A stretch of 64,000 bases of DNA from Streptomyces sp. AP-93 (GTDB lineage: Bacteria; Actinomycetota; Actinomycetes; Streptomycetales; Streptomycetaceae). Position numbers and translations under genes: made by a program. Positions within the stretch are counted from its first letter, which is position 1; every line of letters starts with the position of its first letter. The DNA lies in the NCBI RefSeq assembly GCF_022808175.1, contig NZ_JALGBX010000006.1, forward strand, positions 248,001 to 312,000, given 5' to 3'. Under the pieces are notes generated by a model. The model made no database searches, was not told where the DNA came from, and saw only the letters and a program-made list of their open reading frames with translations. Below, one piece after another: positions 47,972-56,016 of the stretch.

Positions 47972-48186
47972 AGAAGCTCGTGAAGTTCACCCTCGCCCGC
48001 ACCACCCACGGTGACGTCGAGCTGGAGATAGACGTCCCGAAGGAGTTCCTCGACGACGACGGCGCAGTCTTCGACGACGCCGGCCTGTGCGACTGGATCA
48101 ACGACAACGAGTCGGTGGACGAACTCGACCCTGTCTACGAGGAGATCCAGACCTCGGAAGTGGTGCGGCTCGTCCATGTCCACTGA
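47968..48186 (+). CDS. Small acidic protein, paralogue-like
   Basis: 72 residues from GTG 47968. KLVKFTLARTTHGDVELEIDVPKEFLDD then LCDWINDNESVDEL. Same pattern as its upstream neighbour. Coupled by a 4-bp overlap. Confidence 0.65.
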   Translation: MKKLVKFTLARTTHGDVELEIDVPKEFLDDDGAVFDDAGLCDWINDNESVDELDPVYEEIQTSEVVRLVHVH

Positions 48187-48472
48187 CCGCGACATCCGCA
48201 TGAGCGACCGGGTCAAGCACCTGGTCGGCGATCTCAACGAGGCCATCGAGACGATGCGCCAGGAGCCCGAGCCGGGCCGTACCTGGTCCTGGGAAGACGA
48301 GCACGTTGCCGGGCTGAACCTGGCCGACGTTGCCGAAGCGCTGATTCTCGCGCTCCCCACCGCCATCTGGCCGGCCGCCTGGTTCAAGGAACAGCCGAAG
48401 GCCGCGCGCGCCCCTCTGAGCGCCTACGAGCAGCAGCTCGTCACCGAGCTCATTACTCAGCTCGACCTCTGA
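48176..48472 (+). CDS. Small helical hypothetical protein
   Basis: 98 residues. VKHLVGDLNEAIETMRQEPE, then LNLADVAEALILALPTAIWPAAWF. Overlaps the previous gene by 11 bp. Not recognised. Confidence 0.6.
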   Translation: MSTDRDIRMSDRVKHLVGDLNEAIETMRQEPEPGRTWSWEDEHVAGLNLADVAEALILALPTAIWPAAWFKEQPKAARAPLSAYEQQLVTELITQLDL

Positions 48473-48489
48473 CCCCACACATCAAGTCA

Positions 48490-48527
48490 GCGCCCGCCCC
48501 GCGCGTCGAAGGACACGGGGCGGGCGC
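48490..48527 (+). terminator. GC-rich hairpin between genes (3 of 3)
   Basis: GCGCCCGCCCCG (48490-48501) pairs perfectly with CGGGGCGGGCGC (48516-48527), ending 16 bp before the next ATG. Confidence 0.65.
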
Positions 48528-48543
48528 CCGCCAAGGGACACCC

Positions 48544-48867
48544 ATGAGCACGATGACCTGCCGCGACTGCGGCATCGGCCCGTATGGGGCCCAGCCCTCC
48601 GGCCTCTTCCTCTGCGATCACTGCGGCCACCTCCTCGACCTCGACACGGCCTGGTTCGATCCCGCCGAAGTAGTCGTCGTGGACACGGACGGCACCCTGC
48701 TGCACTTCCTCAGCCCGCACGCATGCCTGTCCTGGATGGACGACATCCGCGACCTCCCCACGGGCGACTGGGCCCTCGCGATGGAGGCCCTCGGCCAGTT
48801 CAAGCGCGCGGCCAAGGAACTCGAAGCCGCCCTCCGTGCCGGCCTGCCCTACACCACCCCCGCCTGA
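48544..48867 (+). CDS. Zinc-ribbon-like small protein
   Basis: 107 residues. TCRDCGIGPYGAQPSGLFLCDHCGH is a CxxC...CxxC zinc ribbon; the C-terminal half is helical. Function unknown. Confidence 0.66.
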   Translation: MSTMTCRDCGIGPYGAQPSGLFLCDHCGHLLDLDTAWFDPAEVVVVDTDGTLLHFLSPHACLSWMDDIRDLPTGDWALAMEALGQFKRAAKELEAALRAGLPYTTPA

Positions 48868-48882
48868 CCGACGGAGACCTCC

Positions 48883-49419
48883 ATGACCCACCACGCCACG
48901 TACGCGTTCCCCGAGGGAGACCTCCACGTCACGGTCCTCCCAGCCAAGACGGCGGAGGAGACCTGGGGAAGCGAGCGGGTGCGCCCCGTGTACTCCCGCC
49001 TGGCCATCAGCTCCTCGACCGACGAGGACGAGCCCGGCTTCCTGAAGATCCGAGGCCGGTACTACCGCGTCGGGTCCAGGCGCATCCGATCCCTGGACCA
49101 GCAGGTCAGCAGGCTGGGCCGCTGGCGCTGGGACTCCCCGCGGTGCAGCAGCGGGCAGTACACCAACGCCGAGGGCAAGGAACTCGGCAGCAGTACGGCC
49201 GCAGACCGGCGCCTTGACCAGATGGTCGAGGAGGCTGCCGACCGGTTCGAGGCGCAGCATCCGCATTGGCGCCGGATCAGCGAGCGCCTGGAGCTCGAAG
49301 ACGACCTCCGCAACGCCGAGGCGCACCGCGGACAGGTCTGCGACGAGCTGCGCAAGGCCGACGCGAAGATCACAGACCTCCACGCCCGGATAGCCGCCTA
49401 CGCCGAGGGAACGCCGTGA
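48883..49419 (+). CDS. Hypothetical protein
   Basis: 178 residues. Beta-rich N-terminal half (YAFPEGDLHVTVLPAK, YSRLAISSSTDEDEPGFLKIRGRYYRVG) and a coiled-coil C-terminus (LRNAEAHRGQVCDELRKADAKI). Not recognised. Confidence 0.62.
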   Translation: MTHHATYAFPEGDLHVTVLPAKTAEETWGSERVRPVYSRLAISSSTDEDEPGFLKIRGRYYRVGSRRIRSLDQQVSRLGRWRWDSPRCSSGQYTNAEGKELGSSTAADRRLDQMVEEAADRFEAQHPHWRRISERLELEDDLRNAEAHRGQVCDELRKADAKITDLHARIAAYAEGTP

Positions 49420-49460
49420 TCACCCTCGCCCCATCCGTCAACGTCATGGGCGTGGCCTGA
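49416..49460 (+). CDS. 14-codon ORF bridging to the methyltransferase
   Basis: GTG 49416 overlaps the preceding TGA, and its own TGA overlaps the methyltransferase ATG by one base (VITLAPSVNVMGVA). It may be a leader for translational coupling rather than a functional peptide. Confidence 0.3.
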   Translation: MITLAPSVNVMGVA

Positions 49461-50752
49461 TGTCCCTGACCCGCCTCGACACCGCCGGAGCGCTTGGCGT
49501 CCCCGACGACCTGGACCTCTCCGGCAAGACGCCGGAAGAACTCGCGGAGATCGCCGCGCCTTGGCCCGTCCACTGGCTCTTCCCCCCGAAGCCAGGGGAC
49601 CCCGACCGAGTCGTCAATCTCTTCGCCGGACCTGGAGGCTGGGATGTCGGCGTACGGGACGTCCTGCGGCACGAACTCGACACCGTGGGCGTCGAGATGC
49701 ACAAGGGAGCTTCGGAAACCGCCTGCGCAGCAGGGTTCCGGCGCATCATCGCCGACGTCCGCTCCCTTGACCCGAAGCACCTGGCGCTGCGCTGGGTACG
49801 CGGGCTGATCGTCTCCGCGCCCTGCCAGTGCTGGTCACCGGCTGGCAAGCGCGCCGGACTCGACCCCCGCAATCAGGAACTGCTGCTCGACATCTTCACG
49901 GCGGCGTTCGAGGCCACCTTCGGCCACTGGCACGACAGCGCAGACTGCGACGCCTGCGAGGTGGAGGACATCTGCCTCATCTGCAACAACCCCGACTGGG
50001 ACGGCTACGCGGGGTTCACCGGCCCCCTGCTCACCCTGGACGAGGTCCGCGCCCCGATCGCCGACATGACGGACGAGCGAATCGGCCTTGTCGCCGAGGT
50101 GCTGATCTGGGCGCTCACCCTCACCGCCCAGTGGGACAACCTCCGTTGGCTGGCCATGGAGCAGAGCTCGGCCCTGCCCGAGCTCATCCTCGACGGACTG
50201 CGCGAAGAACTGTGGTCGGCGGACTGGTGCAGCGCCGAGTACCGCGTCCTCGACGCCGTGGACTACGGCCTCGCCTCCCGGCGCAAGCGCGTGTTCCTCA
50301 TGGCGGCCCGCCACGCCTACGTCGACATGGACGCCCTCACACCCAAGGCGCCCATGCCGACCACCACCGCCGCCCAGGCCCTCGGCTGGCCCGAAGGCAT
50401 CCGCGTCAATACGCGAGGGGTCCGGAAGACGGCGGGCGGGAACTGCTGGTCGGCGGACAAGCCCGCGACCGGCATCACCAGCAAGATCCGCGGCTGGTAC
50501 TGGGAGAACAACAGGGACAGGACGTTCAGCCTCGACGAGGCCGCGCTCTTGGTGGGCTTCCGCCCCGGCTACCCATGGACCGGCTCCCGGTCGAGCTGCA
50601 CGCAACAGATCGGCGACGTCGTCGCCCCACCGATGAGCGCCGTCGTCATCGGCAGCCTCCTCTCCCAGCACTGGGAGGACCACCTCCGCCGGTACCTCGC
50701 CGACATCTACACCCCCACCCCTGCCGAGCCCGTTCACGTGCTCGCCGCCTGA
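49460..50752 (+). CDS. DNA (cytosine-5) methyltransferase
   Basis: 430 residues. Motif I NLFAGPGGWD (53-62), motif IV with the catalytic cysteine APCQCWSPAGKR (Cys122), motif VI as MEQS instead of ENV, motif VIII YGLASRRKRVFL, and motif X GDVVAPPMS. A small Cys cluster (CDAC...CLIC, Cys163-Cys175) is inserted. No restriction endonuclease is nearby, so it is an orphan methylase likely used to protect phage DNA or to regulate. Confidence 0.87.
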   Translation: MSLTRLDTAGALGVPDDLDLSGKTPEELAEIAAPWPVHWLFPPKPGDPDRVVNLFAGPGGWDVGVRDVLRHELDTVGVEMHKGASETACAAGFRRIIADVRSLDPKHLALRWVRGLIVSAPCQCWSPAGKRAGLDPRNQELLLDIFTAAFEATFGHWHDSADCDACEVEDICLICNNPDWDGYAGFTGPLLTLDEVRAPIADMTDERIGLVAEVLIWALTLTAQWDNLRWLAMEQSSALPELILDGLREELWSADWCSAEYRVLDAVDYGLASRRKRVFLMAARHAYVDMDALTPKAPMPTTTAAQALGWPEGIRVNTRGVRKTAGGNCWSADKPATGITSKIRGWYWENNRDRTFSLDEAALLVGFRPGYPWTGSRSSCTQQIGDVVAPPMSAVVIGSLLSQHWEDHLRRYLADIYTPTPAEPVHVLAA

Positions 50753-50768
50753 GCACCCGAGAGAGACC

Positions 50769-51182
50769 ATGCACGCGAACCTCCTGCTCATGCAGTACGC
50801 CCGCAGCCCCCTTGACTGCCCCGTCTGTGAGGCCGACAGGCTCACCTCTATGGCCGACGCCCGCGCCGGCGTCTGCATCGCCTCCGGCGTCGCGATCGAG
50901 GATATTGACCCCGCCTCCGGATACGACCACTCCCGACGCGGATACGACCGCGTCCGAGCCTCCTGGATCGACCTGATCCGCCAGCACGGCGCCAGCGAGT
51001 TCTACGAGATACCCGACGTCGCCAAGGTCCGCGCTCTGTGGGCCGAGAAGCGACCGGAGTTCGTCGAGGGCGACGACTGGCTGACCGAAGCCTTCGAGGC
51101 CCACCGCCAGTTCATCACCGCCCTCGGTCGGCCGTGCCGCCGTACGTCCTGCGACATCCACTTCCCCGCCCCGACCCTCTGA
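50769..51182 (+). CDS. Hypothetical protein
   Basis: 137 residues. DCPVCEADRLTSMADARAGVC near the N-terminus and CRRTSCDIHFPAP at the end give scattered Cys. Not recognised. Confidence 0.62.
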   Translation: MHANLLLMQYARSPLDCPVCEADRLTSMADARAGVCIASGVAIEDIDPASGYDHSRRGYDRVRASWIDLIRQHGASEFYEIPDVAKVRALWAEKRPEFVEGDDWLTEAFEAHRQFITALGRPCRRTSCDIHFPAPTL

Positions 51183-51197
51183 CCCGTACGGAGAACC

Positions 51198-51770
51198 ATG
51201 ACCGAGGCCATCGCCACCACCAACGACGGCCGCTTCCGCGTCCGCCTGGTCCCCGACGAGGACGCCCGCAACCCACGTGAGGACTTCGACCACCTGGCGC
51301 ACGTGATTACCATCGACACCCACCTCGGCCAGTACGTCCCCGTCGACAAGAGCGGCGGTCCCCTGGCCGAAGCGTGGGAGCGCGTGAGCTGGAACCGGTG
51401 GAAGGGCATCGAGACCTTCACCCGCTGGGCCCGGATCTTCCACAACGCGATCGTCATCGAGTCCCGGCCGGCACGAGGACCCGTGTCCCTCTGGTACCTG
51501 ATGCGCGAGGACGCCGAAGACCTCGGCATGCTGCCCGAGGCGTACCTCGACGCCGAGCGCGCCGAGTACCAGGCGTGGGCCGAGGGAGACGTGTACGGCT
51601 ACATCGTCGAAGAGGTCGTCGACTGGCTGCGCGCCGACGACCAGGGCGCCATCATGTCCACCTGGGAAGAGATAGACGCCTGCTGGGGCCACTACGGATT
51701 CGACTGGGCGGTCACCGTGGCCAAGCAGGCCCTCGCACTGCACGTCGGTCGGCGGCAGGTCCCCGCGTGA
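51198..51770 (+). CDS. Hypothetical protein
   Basis: 190 residues. FRVRLVPDEDARNPREDFDHLAHVITIDTHLGQY, then WYLMREDAEDLGMLP and VEEVVDWLRADDQGAIMSTWEEIDACWGHYGFDWA. Fits a phage protein family of unknown role with Asp/Glu-rich loops. Not recognised with confidence. Confidence 0.62.
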   Translation: MTEAIATTNDGRFRVRLVPDEDARNPREDFDHLAHVITIDTHLGQYVPVDKSGGPLAEAWERVSWNRWKGIETFTRWARIFHNAIVIESRPARGPVSLWYLMREDAEDLGMLPEAYLDAERAEYQAWAEGDVYGYIVEEVVDWLRADDQGAIMSTWEEIDACWGHYGFDWAVTVAKQALALHVGRRQVPA

Positions 51771-51967
51771 AGGCCGGGGTGGACTACGTCTGGTGCGGAC
51801 CCTGCGGTCGAGGACTCCTGTACGCCGTCCCGAGCGGGGAGTTTTCCTGCTCCAGCTGCGGATCAGACATCGACGCCGCCCTCGACCTGTGGCTGGACCC
51901 CGGCCACACGTGGGGTGTCGACTCCTGCGGGCGGCTCTACGGTCGGCCCGCGCAGGATGCCCAGTGA
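51767..51967 (+). CDS. Small zinc-ribbon protein
   Basis: 66 residues from GTG 51767 (GTGA overlap). VWCGPCGRGLLYAVPSGEFSCSSCGSD is a clear zinc ribbon with CxxC pairs. Function unknown. Confidence 0.62.
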   Translation: MKAGVDYVWCGPCGRGLLYAVPSGEFSCSSCGSDIDAALDLWLDPGHTWGVDSCGRLYGRPAQDAQ

Positions 51968-52320
51968 AGCATCTCCTCCGGCTTCGCCCCGAGGGTCGCC
52001 TCCAGTGCACCCGATGCAGGGCTGCCTTCCTGACCCAAGGCGGCGGGGACCGTTCCCGTACCGACTGTCCTGGCGAGCACGTCGCGCACGGGGTCATCGG
52101 CCAGCGTGAGCACATCGTGTATCCGACCTGGTCGAGGGACTCTTCTTGTGGCGGGTGGGGATGCCCAGAACCCGACCCCTCTCACACCTGGCACGGGCCC
52201 GATCCGTACTGCGACGAGCCCGGCTGCTCGCTCTGTCTCCACCACTGTGACTGCGACGTCTGCCGTGGCTGTGTTCGAGCGCCAGGTCTCTACCGCCTTA
52301 TCGACAGCAGGGAAATCTGA
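51964..52320 (+). CDS. Cys/His-rich protein
   Basis: 118 residues from GTG 51964. LQCTRCRAAFLTQGGG then a dense C-terminal cluster (CDEPGCSLCLHHCDCDVCRGC) able to bind several metal ions. Function unknown. Confidence 0.58.
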   Translation: MKHLLRLRPEGRLQCTRCRAAFLTQGGGDRSRTDCPGEHVAHGVIGQREHIVYPTWSRDSSCGGWGCPEPDPSHTWHGPDPYCDEPGCSLCLHHCDCDVCRGCVRAPGLYRLIDSREI

Positions 52321-52322
52321 AG

Positions 52323-53129
52323 ATGAAGATGAAGATCGCACTGAAGGCTGGCCAGAGAGTCCGCGCCACCGGCCGGGATACCCGAGGGATCACCGTTACT
52401 CGCGAGGGCTACCTCGTGGCCGATCCTCAGGTGAAGACTGCGGCATGGGACGGTCCGCGCCGCCAGGTCTTCCGGCTACACGTCGATGCGAACCCCGGCG
52501 CGCAGCCCAGCCGACAGAACTGGGTCTCTGTCCTGTCGGACGCCGACGTGGACCTCCTTGGGGACCAGGAGCGCCCCATCGCCCTGATAGGACTGGCCGG
52601 CGCTGCTGGTTCAGGCAAGGACACCGCAGCCAAGGCCCTCGTTGAGATCGGCTGGCAACGCCGCGCCTTCGCTGACAAGGTCAAGGACTTCCTGTACGCC
52701 GTCAACCCGTGGACCGTGGACGACGAGATCAACGGGAGCTTCCCACTCGCCGACGAGGTTGACCGATACGGCTGGAGCTACGCCAAGTCGGCCCACCCTG
52801 AAGTGCGGGCGTACCTCCAGAGGTGCGGTACTGAGGCCGGCAGAAACGTTCTCGGCGCGAACGTCTGGGTCGACGCCTTGTTCGGCGACGCCGCGACCTG
52901 GGGCCCCACGGTCATCACTGACGTCCGATTCCCCAACGAAGCCGCGGAGATCGTTCGCCGGGGTGGCTTCGTGATCAACATCGTGAGGCCCGGCCAGCAG
53001 CTGATCGTGCCCTCGGACCACGTCAGCGAAAACGCGCTCACGGGCTGGCCCTTCGAGGACGTCCTGATCAACGACGGCACAGAGGCGGAGCTGGGCACTC
53101 AGCTGAGGCTCCTCATGCAGCGAATGTAA
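52323..53129 (+). CDS. Deoxynucleoside monophosphate kinase-like protein
   Basis: 268 residues. The P-loop GLAGAAGSGKDTAAKALVEIG (near residue 95), DKVKDFLYAVNPW, and ITDVRFPNEAAEIVRRGG followed by RPGQQ match phage dNMP kinases (T4 gp1-like), which make dNDPs for DNA synthesis. The N-terminal ~85 residues are an extra domain, beta-rich. It supports replication. Confidence 0.82.
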   Translation: MKMKIALKAGQRVRATGRDTRGITVTREGYLVADPQVKTAAWDGPRRQVFRLHVDANPGAQPSRQNWVSVLSDADVDLLGDQERPIALIGLAGAAGSGKDTAAKALVEIGWQRRAFADKVKDFLYAVNPWTVDDEINGSFPLADEVDRYGWSYAKSAHPEVRAYLQRCGTEAGRNVLGANVWVDALFGDAATWGPTVITDVRFPNEAAEIVRRGGFVINIVRPGQQLIVPSDHVSENALTGWPFEDVLINDGTEAELGTQLRLLMQRM

Positions 53130-53160
53130 GAGTTGAACTGATGAGGTGATTGTAATAGTG
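53120..53160 (+). promoter_or_regulatory. Repeated prophage motif, two copies before 53185
   Basis: GCGAATGTAAGAGTTGAACT (53120-53139, overlapping the kinase stop) and TTGTAATAGTG (53150-53160). Followed by AAGGAGGGG and the next gene's GTG. Confidence 0.55.
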
Positions 53161-53184
53161 TTCTCGCCAGAAGGAGGGGACGCA

Positions 53185-53538
53185 GTGACCAACAACCCCA
53201 TCAACAACCCTGCCGTTCTCGATGAGCTGCCGGTCGGCACCGAGATTCGAGATGCTGACGGCGACGCGGGATTCAAGGCCCAAGGTGGCGGCTGGCAAGT
53301 CATCGGCTACACCTGGGCCTTGGACTCCGACTGGTTCAGATTCCCCGTCGAGGTGGTCGAACCCACCTCGGAGACGGCGGAACTCGTGGCGGATCTCACC
53401 GGTCCGTTGACGATGCCGGCATTGAGGAGCGAACTGCGCAGCGTCGTCGCCGACATCCGCTCCGGCGCGGCGGCCGGCGCCCTGCCTGAAGTCTTGGGCC
53501 GCCTTGAGCGGCTCCTCGCGCCAGCAGGGCGCCTATGA
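53185..53538 (+). CDS. Hypothetical protein
   Basis: 117 residues from GTG 53185 with a strong AAGGAGG site. AVLDELPVGTEIRDADGDAGFKAQGGGWQVIGY is a beta-rich N-terminus; the end is helical. Not recognised. The close motif pair suggests its own promoter. Confidence 0.65.
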   Translation: MTNNPINNPAVLDELPVGTEIRDADGDAGFKAQGGGWQVIGYTWALDSDWFRFPVEVVEPTSETAELVADLTGPLTMPALRSELRSVVADIRSGAAAGALPEVLGRLERLLAPAGRL

Positions 53539-53960
53539 GGATCACCCCGCGCCGCGAGGAAGTCGACGCGGTGAAGGCGGTCCTGGAAGACCCCGACTTC
53601 GACAACGCCGACCAGATGGCAAAGGCCTTGATCAAGGAGATCGGGTCCATCCTCCAGATGCGCGACTGGGTGGCCCTTGTCCACACATGGAGCGACGGTC
53701 ACCGCGGCCTGAACTTCGCCCCCTTCGGTAACGAGTCCGAGGCCAAGAGCTTCGCCTCCAAGATGGCCTTCGGCGGTACGGGGCGCATCGTCCCGCTGCA
53801 CAGCCCCGGCGTGATGCTCGCCAATCATGACGGCAAGAAGTGGAAGGGCTACTGCCAGCACGACGAGTGCGGCCACGCCCCCTTCGCCCACTCGGCGGCC
53901 TCCGCCGCCCGGGGTGCCTGCCAGATACCCACCTGCCCCTGCGACGGGTTCCAGAAATAG
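53535..53960 (+). CDS. Hypothetical protein with Cys/His C-terminus
   Basis: 141 residues, ATGA overlap with the previous gene. Helical N-terminus and a C-terminal CQHDECGHAPFAHSAASAARGACQIPTCPCDGF cluster likely to bind zinc. Not recognised. Confidence 0.63.
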   Translation: MRITPRREEVDAVKAVLEDPDFDNADQMAKALIKEIGSILQMRDWVALVHTWSDGHRGLNFAPFGNESEAKSFASKMAFGGTGRIVPLHSPGVMLANHDGKKWKGYCQHDECGHAPFAHSAASAARGACQIPTCPCDGFQK

Positions 53961-53975
53961 GAACAGGAGAACGAG

Positions 53976-54212
53976 ATGACCATCAGAACCATCGACTTCA
54001 GGGCCTGCCCCTGCGGATCAAAGCGGGCCTACCCCGATCCGCGAGCCGCCGAGCGAGCCCTTGGCAAGGCTCAGGCCAAGCGGCGCGGTGTGGCCGAACG
54101 TCGAGGGACCGGTCGCGGGATCACCTTCGAGAACCGCTACTACGAATGCGAGCACGGCATGTACCACCTGACATCCCTCTCCCGCGCGGAGTACTCCGGA
54201 GTCGCCGCTTGA
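53976..54212 (+). CDS. Small Cys-containing hypothetical protein
   Basis: 78 residues. FRACPCGSKRAYPDPRAAERALGKAQAKRRG then NRYYECEHGMYHLTSLSRAEY. A basic zinc-ribbon-like protein. Not recognised. Confidence 0.62.
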   Translation: MTIRTIDFRACPCGSKRAYPDPRAAERALGKAQAKRRGVAERRGTGRGITFENRYYECEHGMYHLTSLSRAEYSGVAA

Positions 54213-54229
54213 AGGCCAGGGAGACGGCA

Positions 54230-54424
54230 TTGAAGAACGGCTGGGGCTGGGTCCTCGGCATCAGCGGGCAAGAGTGCCGGGTGTACTCGCGCCCTGTCCA
54301 GCAGCCCCCGGCGGTTGATCCGGCGGAGATGCTCGGACGGGTCGCGAAGCTGCTCGGCGTCGACGACCCGGCCCAGATTGGGGCTGCCATTCGCAGGCTT
54401 CAGGGGGACCAGCATGAGCGGTGA
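54230..54424 (+). CDS. Small hypothetical protein before the excisionase-like gene
   Basis: 64 residues from TTG 54230 with GGGAG upstream; a TTG at 54209 is an alternative. Ends in a helical region (AEMLGRVAKLLGVDDPAQIGAAIRRL). It overlaps the next gene by 11 bp. Not recognised. Confidence 0.5.
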   Translation: MKNGWGWVLGISGQECRVYSRPVQQPPAVDPAEMLGRVAKLLGVDDPAQIGAAIRRLQGDQHER

Positions 54425-54593
54425 TACGCCTCCCCTCATGTCTCTCGATGAGGTCGCGACATATTTGGCGAAGCCGAAGAGCTGGGTGTATGCAAATTGG
54501 CGCAGTCAGGGAATTCCATTTAAGAAAGTCGGCAACGGTCTTCGTTGTCGACGGGGAGACCTGAGTGATTGGCTCGACCGGCAAATTATTTAG
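54414..54593 (+). CDS. Excisionase-like helix-turn-helix protein
   Basis: 59 residues from ATG 54414. MSLDEVATYLAKPKSWVYANWRSQGIPFKKVGNGLRCRRGDLSDWL is a MerR/HTH_17-type winged helix with a C-terminal wing, as in excisionases of actinobacterial elements. It lies 69 bp before the integrase. Confidence 0.75.
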   Translation: MSGDTPPLMSLDEVATYLAKPKSWVYANWRSQGIPFKKVGNGLRCRRGDLSDWLDRQII

Positions 54594-54662
54594 CGATTCC
54601 GTCGCGTCGGGTGAAATGATGCAAGCCGGGCCTGCTCGGGTTAACGAAAAGGAGGGGCATGA

Positions 54663-55937
54663 GTGTCCAAGAGGGGTAACGGCCTGGGAGGTTCGCCGGT
54701 GGAGATACCGCGACGTGGCAGGTCAAACACTTGGGGCGTGCGGACGCCCCTTCACTACGACCCAACTCAGGGGAAGAAGGTGCGCTTCTGGATCGGGCGC
54801 GAGTATGCAACGAAAACGGAGGCCAGTCGAGCGCTTAGCAGATGGCTGACGGATCACGAGGCAGGGACTATCGCGCCACGGTCGGAAATGAAACTCGGCG
54901 AATGGATGGATAAGTGGTTCGTCAGCCATCGGGTTGAAGACACCACGCGCTCAGCGTACGAAACTAAGATCCGGTTGCACATAAAGCCGCACCTGGGGTC
55001 GAAGAAGCTCAAGGATGTCACCGATGACGACCTCGACGCCCTGTATCGGATGCTGGAGACGGCGCCGTGCCCCTCGAACAAGGGGAATCCGCTCGGCGCC
55101 AAGTCCGTTCGGCACGTCCACAACATCCTGTCGGGTGCGTTCGAGGCCGCGGTCACGAAGAAGCTGATCCCGGTCAATCCGGCGGCCACAGCCAATCCGC
55201 CCACCGTCCGGCAGATCAAGGCCCAGCAGCGCAGGTATGTGACGCTCGACGATGCCAGTTCGGCCCGGTTCCTTGAGGACATCTGGACCCGGTGTGGACA
55301 GCGAGGCTGCGGACCCCTGCACTTCTGCACCCGTGATGCACCCCTGTGGACGACGTACACGGCGACTGGTGTCCGGCGCAGCGAGGCTCTGGGGATGAAG
55401 TGGGACCTCGTCCACTGGGAAGACTGCGCCATCGAATTGGAATGGGTCGTAGTCGAGGTGGGCAACAAGAGCGTCCTGCGCCGCCTTACCAAGGACGGAG
55501 ACGACAACGCGATCATCTACGTCGACCAAGCGCTGATGGGGGTGCTCAAGGTGCAGCAGGAGCGCCAGGAGATGTGGAGGGAGAGGCTCGGCCCGCTGTG
55601 GGAAGACAACGACCTGATCTTCGCGCGGGACGGATACATGCTCTATAAGGGCGGGATCACGCCCGGCCGGGCACAGGACGCCGGCCAGGTCAGTGCCCGG
55701 TGGCGAAGCACCAGGCGGCGGCTGGATCTCCCCGAGAGGTTCCGTATCCACGACTGGCGGCACAGCAAGGTCACGAACGACCTGGAGGCGGGGGAGAACC
55801 CCGTGGAGGTTTCCGCGAACGTGAGGCATCACTCACCCGGCTACACGATGGCCCAGTACGGTAAGCGTCGAGTAGAGGGGGCGCGCAAGCTGGCCTCGGG
55901 GACGGCGCAGCGCATCGGTCTGGGACGGATCGGATGA
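54663..55937 (+). CDS. Tyrosine recombinase (phage integrase)
   Basis: 424 residues from GTG 54663. N-terminal AP2-like arm-binding region, core-binding SAM-like domain (TTRSAYETKIRLHIKPHLG), catalytic domain with Arg in TGVRRSEALG (238/239), HDWRH (His363, Arg366), His389/390 in NVRHHSPG and the nucleophile Tyr399 in MAQYGKRR. All catalytic residues are present. It probably recombines at the 28-bp core. It is the last prophage gene, 79 bp before attR. Confidence 0.95.
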   Translation: MSKRGNGLGGSPVEIPRRGRSNTWGVRTPLHYDPTQGKKVRFWIGREYATKTEASRALSRWLTDHEAGTIAPRSEMKLGEWMDKWFVSHRVEDTTRSAYETKIRLHIKPHLGSKKLKDVTDDDLDALYRMLETAPCPSNKGNPLGAKSVRHVHNILSGAFEAAVTKKLIPVNPAATANPPTVRQIKAQQRRYVTLDDASSARFLEDIWTRCGQRGCGPLHFCTRDAPLWTTYTATGVRRSEALGMKWDLVHWEDCAIELEWVVVEVGNKSVLRRLTKDGDDNAIIYVDQALMGVLKVQQERQEMWRERLGPLWEDNDLIFARDGYMLYKGGITPGRAQDAGQVSARWRSTRRRLDLPERFRIHDWRHSKVTNDLEAGENPVEVSANVRHHSPGYTMAQYGKRRVEGARKLASGTAQRIGLGRIG

Positions 55938-55949
55938 GTCGCTAGACGC

Positions 55950-55970
55950 GTTGGTTACGCGGTTGGTCAC
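55950..55970 (+). other. Putative integrase arm-type site, right
   Basis: A unit with GTTGGTTA and GTTGGTCAC half-sites, matching 2952-2972 at the left end. Confidence 0.5.
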
Positions 55971-56016
55971 AGAGGCGAGCAGCGCCCGACATATTGCCTG
56001 GTCAGAGGGCGGAAAT

